Of a stretch of DNA of 64,000 bases, positions 12,282 to 24,867 are shown piece after piece. The notes below the pieces were generated by a model that saw only the letters and a program-made list of their open reading frames with translations, made no database searches and had not been told where the DNA came from. The DNA comes from Steinernema hermaphroditum. Its lineage: Eukaryota > Nematoda > Chromadorea > Rhabditida > Steinernematidae. The stretch spans positions 7,650,769 to 7,714,768 of the forward strand of contig CM059624.1 in assembly GCA_030435675.1 (NCBI GenBank). Reading direction: 5' to 3'. The number at the start of each line of letters is the position of its first letter. Within the stretch, counting starts at the first letter, position 1. A program made the translations under genes and the position numbers.

Positions 12282-12621
12282 CGTATCTGAATATTTAGCG
12301 AGTAAAACGACAAAAGAAACGCTTTCGCGATATATTGGCCACGCTAATCCACAAAAGTCCAAAAAAACGGACCTGAGAAAACACAGAAAAGCTCGGGGGA
12401 ACAGAGGAAGCAGAGGAACCCTTTCAGAACTTCGCCTTGATTGACAGGAAACGATCGCCTCGAGACGCCGCCGGAGCTCCTCATTTGAGAATCTGAGTCG
12501 CTCTCTTCTCCATATATTCTCTGTCCTCTATCATCGTGTGCATCATCGTGGTAAATTCGTGTATTCGAGAGCATTTTTATTTACAAATCCGTTTCACAAA
12601 GAAGTCCCTCTTCTGGCAGTC

Positions 12622-14736
12622 CTAAGGCCAGTAGTATCCGCTCCACCACTTGATCATTGCCCGTTCCAGCGGCCGAACTGCGCGCGCCGTATGGGAGAGA
12701 GTGTATTTCCTACTGTAGAGGTAGATGCCGAGGGCGACAGCCGAGTAGAGGAGGATTCTCCGCGGCCACGGCGACCTTTCCACCGTCTGCTTGTACGAAT
12801 GGTCCGGGAGTTGGGGGAAGGCGCCGTCGACGCCGTAGATGGACCCCTTCAAGTGGCGATGTTCCACTTGGGAGTGGTCGAGGTGGAAAAGGACTTCGTG
12901 GGCGGCGCGGAGTCCCGATTCTATCGCTCCTGACATGTAGCCTGCCCAGCAGATCGCCGTCTCGGTTCCCGAAAAGTGAACTCTGAAGACGGTATCAAAA
13001 GGGGGAGAAGATGTAGAGTCTCTCACAGATCCGCAGGTTCCCGGATGTGGGAGAAGGCCTCCATGTTGCCGGGCGGGACGCATGACACGGGACATCCGCC
13101 GTTGAAGGGCTCCTGGTGCCAGTCCTTGTCGCGATAGTCGACGTAGTCGGCCGCTTCTTCGCCCAGAAACCGTGCCAGATCCTAGAGCGGGCCTAGAGAT
13201 TAGCGGCGAGAAGTTCGAAGTACCCTGAGGACGGCCGACCTCCTCTCCTCCAGAGGACGGTCTGTCCACGCGTTGTGGAGGAACGCCACGAGGGCCGGGT
13301 TCCCGTCGGCGGAGGTGGCGTCGAAGCAGGAGACGAGGGGCAGCGTTTCCCCGGGGAACTCCGTCCACCCGGTCGAGGCGACCTCCCCGGAGAAGCCCTT
13401 CTCCCTCCAGAAGGCCCTTTCATAGGTGACGATGCACTTGAAGAGGTTTCCAGCAGGGGCTCCGTTGAAGAGCTGCTCTTTCTGGAAAGGAAGACCCGGA
13501 AGCCAGCGGAGATGCCCGCACTGGTTAGGAGGAATCGCCAGAATCAGTCTTCTGCACTTGAACCGAGCCTTCTGAAGTGGGTACTGCATTCATGGAGCTT
13601 CTGAAGAGATCCCACCTCGTTGTTAGGCGTTTCCTGGGCTTCATTCATCTGCGATGTGTCCATCGTGTGGACCAGAGCGCTCTGAGGGTCGCTCGTGTCG
13701 ACTACGGTGACCGCCGTGTTCAAGTACAGTTCGTCGCTCGCCAGAACGCTTGCCAATCGCTTGCTGATCTGCTCTGTGCCACCCTAAAAGCGTTCCTCTT
13801 GGAGGGAATGGGCCTGTTCCCACCTTCACTTTGGTGCGTTGCGCGCCGTTCTTCTCCACTTCGATCAGATTCTCGAAGGACCCGGCACATTTGGCGTAGT
13901 ACAAGTAGTAGAGGAAGGACAGTCTGCACGATTTGAGACGAGCTGTTAGCCTTAGAATTTTACCTCTTGGTGGGGATTCCGTAGATGGATTTCGTGGCGA
14001 TTTCGAGGGAATCCTGCACGAGTCTTGTCCGACTGTTCTGCATAAGCCACTCCTCCACGGACAGAGAATCGAAGATCCTCGCGTTAGGCGTGTTGAAGAC
14101 GTCTTCTACGTCCACCTAAGTCTTGGTTCATGTCTTTTGTGTTCTCTGCTGGGAGAATTACCGTTTTGACAAGCTCCTCTAGCTTCCAGAGGGTTCTAGC
14201 AGCGTCGAAGGCTTCGAAAAGTGAATAGTGCCTAAAGGAAAGTTGTTTCGGGACCGTTGATTTCACATTATAAAGCTAATCTTTCTGCATCGCCTCTTCC
14301 AAAACACGCACCTCAGATAGGAGAGACTCCATTTCTGCGTCGAATAAGGCCGGACCTCAAATTTCCCCGCTTGCAACCATTTGGTCCCCTGGCTGAACTG
14401 AGGATACGTCTCGATGCCGAGCTCTTGGATGAGTTTCAGAATGTGTTTCTGTGAGTTGCCGACCCACTGTCCGCCGAGGTCCCATTGGTCCGTGCTCCCG
14501 TTGGCCGCCTTCAAATCGACCGTCTGAGTCCTCCCTCCGACGCGGTCCTTCGCCTCCAACACCACCACCTGCAGCATCGGTTAGGGTATGCAGTAAGGCT
14601 ACCTACGGACCTTTAGCTCGGGAGAACGACTCTTCAGCTCCCTAGCGGCGGTCAGTCCGGCCAGCCCGGCTCCGACGACGACGACGTCGCAGGAGACGAC
14701 ACCGGGCTCGATCCAGTCGTTGTTGGACGACTCCAT
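12622..14736 (-). CDS. Monoamine oxidase-type flavoprotein
   Basis: Nine exons (14611-14736, 14312-14568, 14162-14231, 13964-14115, 13824-13923, 13616-13783, 13224-13571, 13027-13181, 12622-12982) give 578 aa. The FAD fold opens with [18 protein letters not shown] near residue 18 and continues with [12 protein letters not shown] and DLGGQWVG. Near the C-terminus are NGGCP, matching the Cys that binds FAD covalently in MAO, then VHFSGTETA and [13 protein letters not shown] hydrophobic segment ([14 protein letters not shown]) near residue 535 matches the outer mitochondrial membrane anchor of MAO. The enzyme should deaminate biogenic amines. The ATG follows a CCTTAG acceptor by 8 nt. It lies between the TTLL and helicase genes on the same strand. 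It resembles C. elegans AMX-2 more than the SWIRM-type AMX-1. Confidence 0.87.
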
Positions 14737-15103
14737 GGTCGCTTCTAAGGAGAGAAATTGGTCAGAAGCAGCGGAGTCACGCGACGCGACGCCACCGCTC
14801 CGATCAACAAACAACGCCTTCCCGATAACGGTCTAAAGGTCGCCTCTTCAATCACGCGGAGAGAGTCGGCGCCCAGGCGGCAGCAAACTAGATTGACGAT
14901 CTTTCCTCGAGGCGACGTGCGTCTTTGCTTTTTCCGCAAAATGTTGAACGGCGGTCTTCGAGGCGAGAGTGCACCGCTCGACGAATGAGATGTGTGAGAT
15001 CGAGCGAACGTTCGCTTTTCACGAGTCGTGGCCCCTACTCTGAATGCTTTATTCCTCTGAATGCACTCTTTTACCCATAAAGTCAACGAATCTGAGAACC
15101 CGA

Positions 15104-17004
15104 TCAGTGGCACCACGCCGAATCCAACTTGCACTTTCGGTCGAACCAGATCGTCTGCAGGCGATCGATCTGAGTGAGGGCGATCTTCGGGAAGCGGATG
15201 GTGGTGGAGGGCAGAATTCTCCGCATTGTTCCCTTGGAGATATGCTCGAGGTAGGCCTGCACAAGGTCCGCGCGGTCGTCCTCCAAAATACACTGCTCAC
15301 AGAGGCGGCACTTCTAAAAGGAGTTGGCTACGATGGAGGGGAAGAGACCCACCAGCATGGCCTTGCAGTTCTGGAAACACTCGCCTCCCTCGACACACTC
15401 GTTGCCGAGGACGCGGAGGTCCCGATCGGAGACTTGCATGTACAAGATGTCCGAATTGTGGCTGAAACTTTGAGGTGAGGGACGTCCCTGAGGCGGAGCT
15501 TACAGGCTCTCTCTGGGGAGGTGGCCGTTGACGTGTCGGGCGATGCCCACGAGGGAGAAGATGTTGAAGAGGACCTGCTCGTAAAGGAGTTTGTTTGGTT
15601 TGAAGTGGCCTGAGGAGAGGTTAGGGGACATGTTGGCCTGAAGGAAACGGCTCACTAAACGTCACTGGAAAGCCCATACCTCCATCAGATACGGTTTGAG
15701 TTCGCTGTCGACGACGAAATCGAATCGACTCAACTCGAAGAATCCACTAAAGTAGGGGGTACGGTAAAATTTAACGAAGGAGAACCCACTGCTTGAACTT
15801 GTGCTTCTTGAGAGCGACGGCCATGTCGTGCTGCTGCGACTCAAAGACCTAGGAGGCGGTAGAAGAGCAGAGGATAGAGACCGAAAAGCGGACCTGGCGA
15901 ATGGTCTCCCTGATGCCGGACCAGATCTTCTCGGGGTCCTTGCCCTGGGCCTGCAGGTAGGCGTTCAGGGATTGCCTGAAGGTCATCGACTGCCCCACGT
16001 AGTACTTCTTCAGCGAGGGCATCTCCCAGGTCGGCGTGTAGTCGTCGCCGACGACGTACTTGTCGGGCACCTTCTCGTCGAAGGGGTGATAGTTCTGGGG
16101 ACAGAAGCGGAGGAGCGCGTCGCCTTCGTAGATGTAGACGCGGAGGGGAAGGATCGACGTAACCACCGTGTAGATGCCGATGTCGAACTTCCTGAATCAA
16201 CAAGTTCGCGGGAACGCACTCCCGTGGCTACCTTTTGTCGATGAGCAGAGGGTCGGAGATGTACTTCTGGACGAAAGAGTCGTTCTGGCCCAAATCGAGT
16301 TGGGAGACCTTGCGGATCCGGATGCCGCGGTGCTTGTTGCTCTTCTGCACCCAGAGGAAGTCAGGGTGGCTCTTGGCGAACGCCTCGAAGTCGGCTCGCT
16401 TCTCGGGCAGTTTAAAGGCCGCTGGGATTCCGTCGGATACGTTGGCCGTGGCGAGGCTGACCTGGGCACCCCTGAGAAATGTGTCTTTTTGGGAAACGTA
16501 CTTTGCTGGTGTAGTATCCGGATCCAGGAACGTGATTCACCTTCTGGTGCCTTCGGAGGTGCGCGATATGAGGCTTGATCATCTTGAGGTTGAATGGGTA
16601 CTCGTGGTTCCAGAGGACGTCCCATCCGGAGTTGAGGCTCTGGTTGCCGGTGACGATTTTGTAGCCGAGCCGATCGAGTACTTCGATAACGTGCGAGAGG
16701 TAACCCGTTTTCATCTAAAATTTAGAATTTTCTGAGTTTTCAACTCCCCTAACCTACATTTTTGCCGTTGACCCAAGCGATCGGACGGCCAGATCGTTCC
16801 TCTGGACCCGCTTGACCTCCGTTTTCCTTCGAGGACCTGAAAGAGAGCCTAAACGTGTCCAGCGAATTCTGTCCACCTCTGGAGAAAGTCAGTTTGCATC
16901 TGGCGAAGCACGTAGATGTCGACACTAAGGAGGCCGACTCCAAGAAGCAGGGCCAGAAGCACGGTCCAGGTGGTGGGACGGGGCCATCCCCGAAGCGAGA
17001 CCAT
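15104..17004 (-). CDS. ttll-15: Tubulin tyrosine ligase-like protein, TTLL-15 type
   Basis: Ten exons (16877-17004, 16758-16836, 16502-16714, 16232-16461, 15894-16191, 15790-15848, 15680-15746, 15504-15637, 15353-15461, 15104-15313) give 508 aa. Residues 14-35 form one hydrophobic segment (WTVLLALLLGVGLLSVDIYV). The TTL domain follows: WDVLWNHEYPF, NHVPGSGYYTSK, KHRGIRI, FDIGIYTVVTSILPLRVYIY, FELSRFDFVVDSELKPYLME. TTLL enzymes add Glu or Gly to tubulin and other proteins with ATP. The C-terminal 100 residues hold a Cys cluster (NECVEGGEC, CKAMLKCRLCEQC). The start is the first in-frame ATG. The anchor plus Cys-rich tail is unusual for a cytosolic tubulin ligase. TTLL family membership is firm; the TTLL-15 assignment rests on the anchor and overall pattern. 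Confidence 0.82.
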
Positions 17005-17214
17005 CTCCGATCTCCGCGGTGCGATCGATGCCGACGCCAAAGGAGAGCGCTGGCGACGGCGCTTCGGAACGGGGTCAAGGGAAAACAGCGATCTCGCGGC
17101 GATAATTGTCGTGGAAACGAATTCGAAGATGAAAGGGAAAAGAAGAAGTTGTAGAAACTACCTTCCTCTGTGTCCTAACAAAGCTCTGTGTGATTTAAAC
17201 AGTGCATCAGCATA

Positions 17215-17652
17215 CAGTGGCGGCCATATAAATAGGCGCACCCCTTAGGTAAAGTTTTCATTGCCGATTTACCCTGGATTTTAAAATGTCGACACTAAAC
17301 CAATGCCACTAGCAGGTGTACAATTTATTAGGCAACAAAGCAGCTGTGTTCATTTTCCGTGCAGGACCCACCATACAGACAGGGAATGTAATACATTCGG
17401 CCGACTCAGATTTGGCGCGGCCATATAAATAGGCGCACCTAGAGTACCACTATTTTCAGTATGTTTTTTGATGAATTTTTTGCGTGGTTTCGTTTTATTC
17501 GTTATGCTATATTACTTCTGCTGCCATTCTGGTATTTACTTTCCCCAGAACAGGGGAAGAGGTTAACATGTCACGCCCCACAAGAGTTCCCATACCGATA
17601 CCCTAAAGAACAAGGATATTTCCAGTAGAAGAATCGCTGAGAAGATGGCAAT
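17215..17652 (+). repeat. Left terminal inverted repeat (438 bp)
   Basis: It matches the reverse complement of 18283-18720 to the base at which both copies diverge (after GATGGCAAT). The internal copy of the end motif is at about 17416-17441. The inner part overlaps the start of the transposase relic, so the first codons are present in both arms. Confidence 0.9.
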
Positions 17653-18195
17653 GTCGGGGACAGCGTATAACAACGTAGCAAAGCTTAGCGTTAATGCGCG
17701 GGCTGCTCTACAACGTTTAAACGAAATAGGATCGACGGAAAGCGTTGTTAGCAAAAAGTCAGACGTATCCAAAACAAACCGACAAGCCCACATGGCCTCC
17801 GCCAAGGAGCACATCGACTAGCGACCCGCAGACAAGGCCAAATTAGTGTGTTCACGGCCGAATCCACTAATATCGTCTAGTGTGGGTCGTAAGAACGTAC
17901 ATACGACGGTGTAGAGGAGAAGAATTCGATCCAGAACATACGAAGGTCACAATCAAGCATGCCGAGGGTTCTCTGATCGTCTAGACCGCCTTTCGGCGAT
18001 TCGGGAACGATCCGATTTTTCACATTGAAGGCGTTCTTGGCGGGCAGAAGCTTCTAGATTATACGGTGAGCGTGCTCCAATCATACTCATGCAAAAAACC
18101 TGACCGGGATTGGATACTTCAGCAGAAAAACGACTTTTTTTCGGTCTGCCTCCAAGATCCGCACGATATTCCCATAGATAAAGACCGTCATTTTT
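17565..18195 (+). pseudogene. Decayed Tc1/Tc3-family transposase
   Basis: The ATG at 17567 opens MSRPTRVPIP and stops within 40 bp. After a one-base frame change, KNKDISSRRIAEKMAMSGTA continues a helix-turn-helix like the Tc3 DNA-binding region. Further on, another frame with stops holds a DDE-domain trace: a KHAEGSLIV block, then FGNDPIFHIEGVL, then DWILQQKND. The latter matches the Tc1-family W-x-x-QQDN region, but the expected catalytic Asp is replaced by Lys. Frameshifts and stops make it inactive. Confidence 0.75.
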
Positions 18196-18282
18196 CGTGA
18201 CTTGCGCTTTCCTACGGCGCTCTTCAGGTCTCCTACGTTATTCTACACCGTCTCCACAGTGTTTCGTGCATTCTTTTTCGAG

Positions 18283-18720
18283 ATTGCCATCTTCTCAGCG
18301 ATTCTTCTACTGGAAATATCCTCGTTCTTTAGGGTATCGGTATGGGAACTCTTGTGGGGCGTGACATGTTAACCTCTTCCCCTGTTCTGGGGAAAGTAAA
18401 TACCAGATTGGCAGCAGAAGTAATATAGCATAACGAATAAAACGAAACCACGCAAAAAATTCATCAAAAAACACACTGAAAATAGTGGCACTCTAGGTGC
18501 GCCTATTTATATGGCCGCGCCAAATCTGAGTCGGCCGAATGTATTACATTCCCTGTCTGTATGGTGTGTCCTGCACGGAAAATGAACACAGCTACTTTGT
18601 TGCCTAATAAATTGTACACCTGCTAGTGGCATTGGTTTAGTGTCGACATTTTAAAATCCGGGGTAAATCGGCAATGAAAACTTTACCTAAGGGGTGCGCC
18701 TATTTATATGGCCGCCACTG
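18283..18720 (-). repeat. Right terminal inverted repeat (438 bp)
   Basis: It is the reverse complement of 17215-17652 with a few substitutions. The internal end-motif copy lies about 205 bp inside. Read inward it also carries the first transposase codons. Confidence 0.9.
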
Positions 18721-18913
18721 TAGCTGCAACGTTTCTGGGAAGTTCGCAAGGAAAGGTCCACAAATAGACCGCTCCATGTAGACAGTTTCCATTCTTTCCC
18801 GTCTGCTGTCTGGTGTGTAGGCTTGATGAAGCAACGAGACTACCAGAAGGATCATTTCAAGACTTGAGGAGCTGCGGGACGGTCGATCGGTGTCGGAGTC
18901 CGACGGTGACACG

Positions 18914-20318
18914 ATGACCGATCACAAGAAAACTTCTCTAAAGACTACGAACAGACGGTGTTCGTCGACTGGAGCCCTGCGAAGGCGGTGAGTCCCCGAA
19001 TTCTTCCCCGATTCCACGACTCCCTTAGACGTCTCGTGGGACAAGCGCCCAAAGCGACGAACGCCGTTCACTCCGTTAATGTGATCCAAGGGTGAGCTAT
19101 CGTAACCAACGTATTCTTGATGCCCTTTTTCAGTGTTCCTAAAAACTCAGCCCCTACTCGGAAGGTCTGCAGCGCCCCGCCGCCGGCCTCGGCGGAAACG
19201 ATCTTGGAGGAGTCGTCAGGCCTCAACGACGACCAGAAGATCCCGAAGAAGGATCGTCGGAAGCTGGTCCTGAAGAACGTCCAACTCTGGGTGGGGCAGG
19301 CGCTTCAGAAGGGCGTCGAGGGCCTCGCTGCCGAGTTCCAGAGCATCTCCGCCCAAGCGCTTCCGAAGGGAGACTTCGGAGTATTCGCGGCGAACACCCA
19401 GGCCGGAAAGAACCGCTTCAAGGACGTCCCCTGCGTCGAAGCCACTCGCGTGCATCTCGAAGGCGACGACGACTACATCCACGCGAACTTCGTGGGCACT
19501 CCTATGGCGCCACGGCGATTCATCTGCACGCAGGCACCCCTGGAGTCGACGACCGCCGACTTCTGGAAGATGGTGGTACAGGAGCGCATCGAGAAAGTTC
19601 TGATGTTGTGTGACTTCGTGGAGCGGAACCTCTCGAAGTCGACCAACTACTTCCCTCTCAATCAGGGAGAGACCGTCTCCTTCTTTGATTTTGAAGTCAC
19701 AAACATGGAAGTCCGCCAGGCAGCTCCTATTTGTGGAGTGCTCACCTACAGTACCCCTTTCAGATGTCCTTTATGGACTCCCCGGATCTGATCGTTCAGA
19801 CCGATCTGCGAGTGCGTTCATCGAGGGGAATGGCCCGGGTAACTCACTACCACTGGAGAGGATTCCCCGACCGTTCGGTGCCTCCGGTCAGCGGCGTCCT
19901 CCTCTCCCTCCTTCGCGACGTGCGAGGATCTCTGTAGGTGCCTTCATCGCTCCAGACGTAATTCTCTTTCAGAAGACCCATCGTCGTCCATTGTTCCGCC
20001 GGCATCGGCCGCTCGGGCGTCGCCATTGCCGTCGAGTTCCTCCAGGAGCGCTTCAACGCCGGGCAAGCTGCTGAATCCATGCGCTTCCTCCTTCCGAAAC
20101 TGAGGTCTCAGAGGGCTCTCTGCATTCAGGTTTGTCTCACAGCACCCTCCTCTACGAAACAGCTTTTGCAGACGGAGGCACAGTACCTCTACATCCACCG
20201 TATCATGTTCCTCTACTTCTCGCAGAAGAAACTCCTCGAGAAGTCCGACGCCCTCAAGAAGTTTTGCAGCGACTACGACGTTTTTGTGGAGAAATTCAGC
20301 AAGAGTATAAGGCTATAA
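18914..20318 (+). CDS. Cytosolic protein tyrosine phosphatase
   Basis: Six exons (18914-18987, 19029-19091, 19134-19719, 19764-19933, 19973-20129, 20172-20318) give 398 aa. The first 90 residues are basic and low complexity. The classical PTP domain follows: KNRFKDVPC (usual KNRY), DDYIHANFV, FICTQAPLESTTADFWKMV, HYHWRGFPDRSVP (WPD loop as FPD), the signature HCSAGIGRSG and the Q loop TEAQYLYIHR. The catalytic Cys and Arg are present. There is no membrane segment, as in the large family of soluble nematode PTPs. The 19720-19763 intron would use a GC donor; the alternative is a 26-nt GT intron from 19738. A polyadenylation signal lies at about 20338. Confidence 0.87.
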
Positions 20319-20831
20319 GGAAGTTGCTCTGAAAACAATAAAAGTGTTTGTCCATCTTCGGCTTCATGTCTCAAGTTTCCTTGCATCTGTTCGAGTTTTA
20401 TTGACTCCGAGGGTCTGCTCACCTCCTGATTTTCCGATAAGATCTTTCGAAGAATGCATTGTTTTGATAAAAGTCTTTTAGAGTGTTTTTTTCCTTTGAA
20501 GTTTCGCCGAGTACTGGAGTTCAGAGAACACGGAGAACAGAAGGCTTTCTTCCCAACCGAAGTGGTGAATCACGGCGCCGCGTGGAGAATTCCTTGTTTT
20601 CGACGATAGGGGTCTTTGAATTCGTCGTCAAAGATCACTTTTTGGTTCAGGGAACGAACACATAGTAAATCCTTTGTCGAAAACAATGTTTTGAAGCTGT
20701 TTTTTCACTATCGAGCCAGCTGAATTTTAATTTAACGGCTTCCCGTGACTCTAATGCGCAAACAAAAGACGAGAGGCGATGTTCGAAGAAATCAAAGGTG
20801 TAAACAAGAAACTAAAACCACAACTACAGAG

Positions 20832-20980
20832 CTAGAGCTGATGACGCTGGAGGTCTCTAACCGAAAGAATTCAGATGTTTCTGACTCTTCTAGACGATGC
20901 AGACACTTCTGCACTTTCCTCCGATTGCCATTTGCATTCGAAGAAAGCCATCGGTCGGTCGATTCCTGAGATCCCAAGAC
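20832..20980 (+). repeat. Dispersed repeat shared with 31665-31826 (opposite strand)
   Basis: From GAGCTGATGACGCTGGAG to GTCGATTCCTGAGATCCC, this segment matches the complement of 31665-31826 at roughly 80 percent with small gaps. Both copies contain an ATG-ACG-CTG-GAG run, but substitutions show no third-position bias and the frames diverge, so it is unlikely to be coding. In the second copy it lies just upstream of a membrane-protein start codon. Confidence 0.7.
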
Positions 20981-23900
20981 TCTCTGGACATCGCTGAGAC
21001 GTTGTCACTAGCGATCTTACCGTTCTGTAATGAACATGTTGTTGAAAGAAGCTGGTTGAACTGCGTTCTACGAAGGTCCTGTTGAGAAGATACCCCGGAC
21101 TCCCACCGCGAAGCCCCTGTACCGTAGCCCCGACCGTGCGAGCGAGTGCCATCCGCGCAGCGTTCCTATTTTCGTTATTGCTTGTTGTTCAGAGTTGGGT
21201 GGTTCTTGTTGTATTAATCGGGTATCGTTCCCTTGTGGACGGTTATAAAGTGTTTTTTCCTAAGTCGTGCCCCACGTCCCACGCACAGGAATTGTCACCG
21301 GAGTCTCGTCGGACAACCCTCTCGTCGTTTCTCCCCCGGTTTCCCACATTCGTACGGCTGCGCCCGTACAACAGTCCTCATAAGCATGACTGGGCAAACT
21401 GTCTTCCTAGGAAAACAAAAGTTTGGGTGGCTGGAAAGGAAAGTGGAAGGTGGAGTTCCCACTCTAGATTGTGTCAACAAAAAGTATTGTCGAAAAGATC
21501 ATCTGGCTGTCATAAGGTACAGGAAAAGTGCCGAACCAGTGCTTTCCGTCGTCACTCTCACATCATGCGCATGGTTTCTTTTCTTTTCGATATTGGACTT
21601 CTGTGCAGATTTGATTTGGAGTCGATCTGCCACATCAAGTTATAGAACGGCAAATGCCATAAGGGGCGCACCCTTTCTTGATTTCTTCGAAACGTGCACT
21701 GTGTCAAGAAGATCACGTTGTTTAGATGTATGGAAAAGAACTACATTGGAGATTATCGTCTTATCACATCGATTAAAGGTCCCCCTGAGTGCATCGGTAC
21801 AAAACAATAGCTTTAAATCAGAGAAATGGCTTATATAAGAGGTCTTTAACACATAAACGTTTCTGAGAGATCGCATTCATTTCAATTTCTTTAAATTTCT
21901 AGGGATTCTTTTCAACCAGAAACCACTAATCTTCTGTCATTGACAGGACCACCGAAGAGATCATCGCCTTATCATGTGGATAAAAGTGCGCAGGAAGCGT
22001 GTCAGTTGATCACAACAACGAGTGAACGTCACGCAGTTTGTTATGTTCCGAAGGATCGGCAAACAGTAATGCACTGGATCCTGTGTCTTGAGCACAACTT
22101 TCTGGAAAATGTCTTCCCACAGAATGAGAGCCTTTGGCACAAGGAGACGTTGAGTTTGATTGCACTCGAGAATTCTCTGTATGCCTTCTATGTAGGGTGA
22201 CACATTCGCCCGGGGACTCCACTTGTCCTGGACGAGGTGCAGATCTTAAGTGCACAAATGGGTGCTGTTCCCAAGCAAAACCTTGCAGTTCCTACTGGGC
22301 CATGCACTTTCACGCACTATTTTTCTTTCTCTCTGAGAGTCCACTTTTCCGAAAGTGCACAGCCTCTGATCATACGCACACTCTGACGGCGCCTAATAGG
22401 GACGACATTCAGTTGGTCTAAATCGGGAACTCCAATCCTGTCGTTTTTCCAGAAGAGCGTCGCCGCGTGCGTCACAAAACTGGGAAAAGGAAGCGGACAC
22501 GAGACGTTGCGTGACTTCGGAATCGCGAAGTTCTTCCTCTGGACCTCGCCACCACCACCTCATCACCTATTCATTATGTGCAACTGGATTTGTAAACACT
22601 TTCGCCATCGATTCAAAAACGACGTCTCACAAGGGACCGAAGTGCGACGGCTTCTAATCTCTGCTGGTGACGTGGAGGGCCGAGTTGCAAGCGCAGATCC
22701 CTGGTTGATCGGATGAAGGCACTTGTTTACAAATTTCGTCTTTCGATCGTTCGCCATGTGAGTCGTCAACAACAGAAAAGGAAAGCGCGAGCGGTAAACA
22801 CGGGAGAAGACCGAAGTTTGAAGTGGCGAAAGAGTTTGCAACCGTTTGCAAAAGTGGAGTTAGTCACCACGGGTCGTGTTGGAGCGCATCTCGTGGAACC
22901 GTTCTGTGTCTTGTGACCACCCTACACTAATTGATTCATTGCTTCCTGGTAGTTCAGAGCTGCACCCAGCATGTGCTCCCGGAAGTAGGACCTAGATTAG
23001 ATCACCCACTCTGAAACAGGTACTTTTGAGGAGCTGGAGGACCAGGAATTAAAGATCCGACTCCAAACACTGATTTGGATTGACGGGATCGAACAACAAG
23101 TGGTCACGATGTTGATCTGTCGAGGTCTGTGGACCCTTCGGACGACCTTCGACACGTGATGTCACGTTGTGACTCACGAGCGTCTACTAGAGCCAAAGAA
23201 CCTATGACCAGAGGTCTGTGGTCTTTCCAGCGGTGGTTTTCGAAGTTCGTCTCTCAAGAGACACAAGAATATGGCTTCACCTACTTCCGTCCGGAACCCA
23301 AAGGACAGGTCTGATTTCTGGCTTCCCCTCCCTCCCACGCCGACGGGCCTTCGTAATTCCATTTAGGTTCCACTGTTTTCCTCCTTCTCTGCCCGCTTTC
23401 TACGTCAACAGCTCATTCGCGGCTCTGACGCGCCTCGTGTCGTCACCGCCTAACCGAGACTACCTCGCTGACGCAGAAGAACTTGGAATCCGGACAGATC
23501 CAGGTGATACTCGGAAGGAGCAGAGTGCGGCCAAGTGGGAAAAAAGAGAGCAAAGATGAAGAAAACACAGGGTACGTCGAATTGGGAAAGGGCACAAGAA
23601 GAAACAGAAAACAGCGCTTGTTTTTGTGCCCTTCGGCTAGAAGCTACGCCGCGGAGTACTTTGGATTCGACGAGCGCGCCAACAAACACAATTTGCAACT
23701 GAGGCGTTTCGGGAACGGAAGGTGGGAAGGTAAACAGGCAGAAATGGAACGGATCGGCTATATTTGGAATGTAACCAAAAAACACTCCTTCGCCCCACAA
23801 AAGATCGAAAATAAGGCACTAATGGCGTTCTCGAGCAACTCCCCGAGGATTCCAGACTCTTCCACCTTGATCTTCAGATGATTGGAGAAATGGGAAAATA

Positions 23901-24867
23901 CGTCGATTATATGAGTCATGCGGCCGTTTAGTAATTTCGAAAGAAGGTAAACACCGAAATCGTTATTGATAGGAAAATGTCCTGCAGATGAAATATTTGA
24001 AAATATTTGAGCACATACCCACATGTAAAGCGAGTCAAAGAACCTCTAAGGACCATGTTCAGGTTTGATAAGTGTCGCTGGATTCAAGTCAAAAAATGCC
24101 CAAAGCTTTTCGTAGCCTTCCCAAAATGTAATTTCTTCAAGCCTCCGATCCCAAACTCCCCTGATTGGCTCCAAGAAAGGCAGCTCCTTCTCGGTTCCAA
24201 GTGCATCTCAAACTAAAAACAGCTCCCGTGGCATTAATCCGTTCCAAGAAAAGAACATCTCGAAAATAGAGCGAGCAAGCTCTCAACACCCGGCTTCCGA
24301 GAAGTGTTTGCAAGTTTCGCGCGCAATTTGGAGAGCAAACAACGGGCCAAAGATTCGGACGATTCTCGGTACTCCCCGAATCGCGAATTTCCGTTTACGT
24401 AAGCGCAAAACACGCGCGGATAAAGCGTTCGACGCATGAAAACGCTGTTTTTGTTTTCGCGTGAATTTTAGCGAAATTAATTCGTCATCGCCTCCAACAA
24501 AAACACTTCACAGAAGAAGGCGACTTCGTGGAAGCGCCCCTCAAATTACCCTAATCATTCGATGTTTTCTGTTTCCCCAAAAGTTGGAGTTTCGTTCCCA
24601 CAAACATCCGGTCCAAAACGATGTTTACATCGCGTCGCCTCGTGATGGCAATATTCAAATCATCTTGTTTTGGGTGGAAGGTTCGCCCGCAAGCATAAAC
24701 ATCGTGTGATCAGGCACCGTCCTTGTCGTGCAGACGTACCGTAAACAGAAGAAAGACCGGTGATCTGTAGAAACAGCAGAGAAGTCTTCTCTGCAGGAAA
24801 GACGCCGGGGATCCCTCGGTGGGCCTACGTGCGCGCGACGAAGATACGTGACTTTCGGAGGGAGTCC

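Larger units (their letters stand above)
17215..18720. mobile_element. Tc3-like transposon, 1,506 bp, inactive
   Basis: The element is bounded by TA on both sides (17213-17214 and 18721-18722), as for Tc1/mariner insertions. Both ends read CAGTGGCGGCCATATAAATA inward. The inverted repeats are 438 bp each and differ at only a few bases. Inside each, about 205 bp from the end, the core GGCCATATAAATAGGCGCACC recurs. This two-site arrangement is known from Tc3, whose transposase binds an end site and a site about 180 bp inside a 462-bp repeat. The centre holds a broken transposase. The element lies 191 bp upstream of the phosphatase start codon. Confidence 0.9.

Noticed and set aside
15314..15352. 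An 18-nt intron in the TTLL gene (gtagcc...ttttag)
   Set aside because: A 39-nt intron with a better donor (gtgggt) in the same phase explains the frame.
16837..16876. Another 18-nt intron at the end of TTLL exon 1
   Set aside because: A 40-nt intron with donor gtggac in the right phase joins the exons and keeps the family frame.
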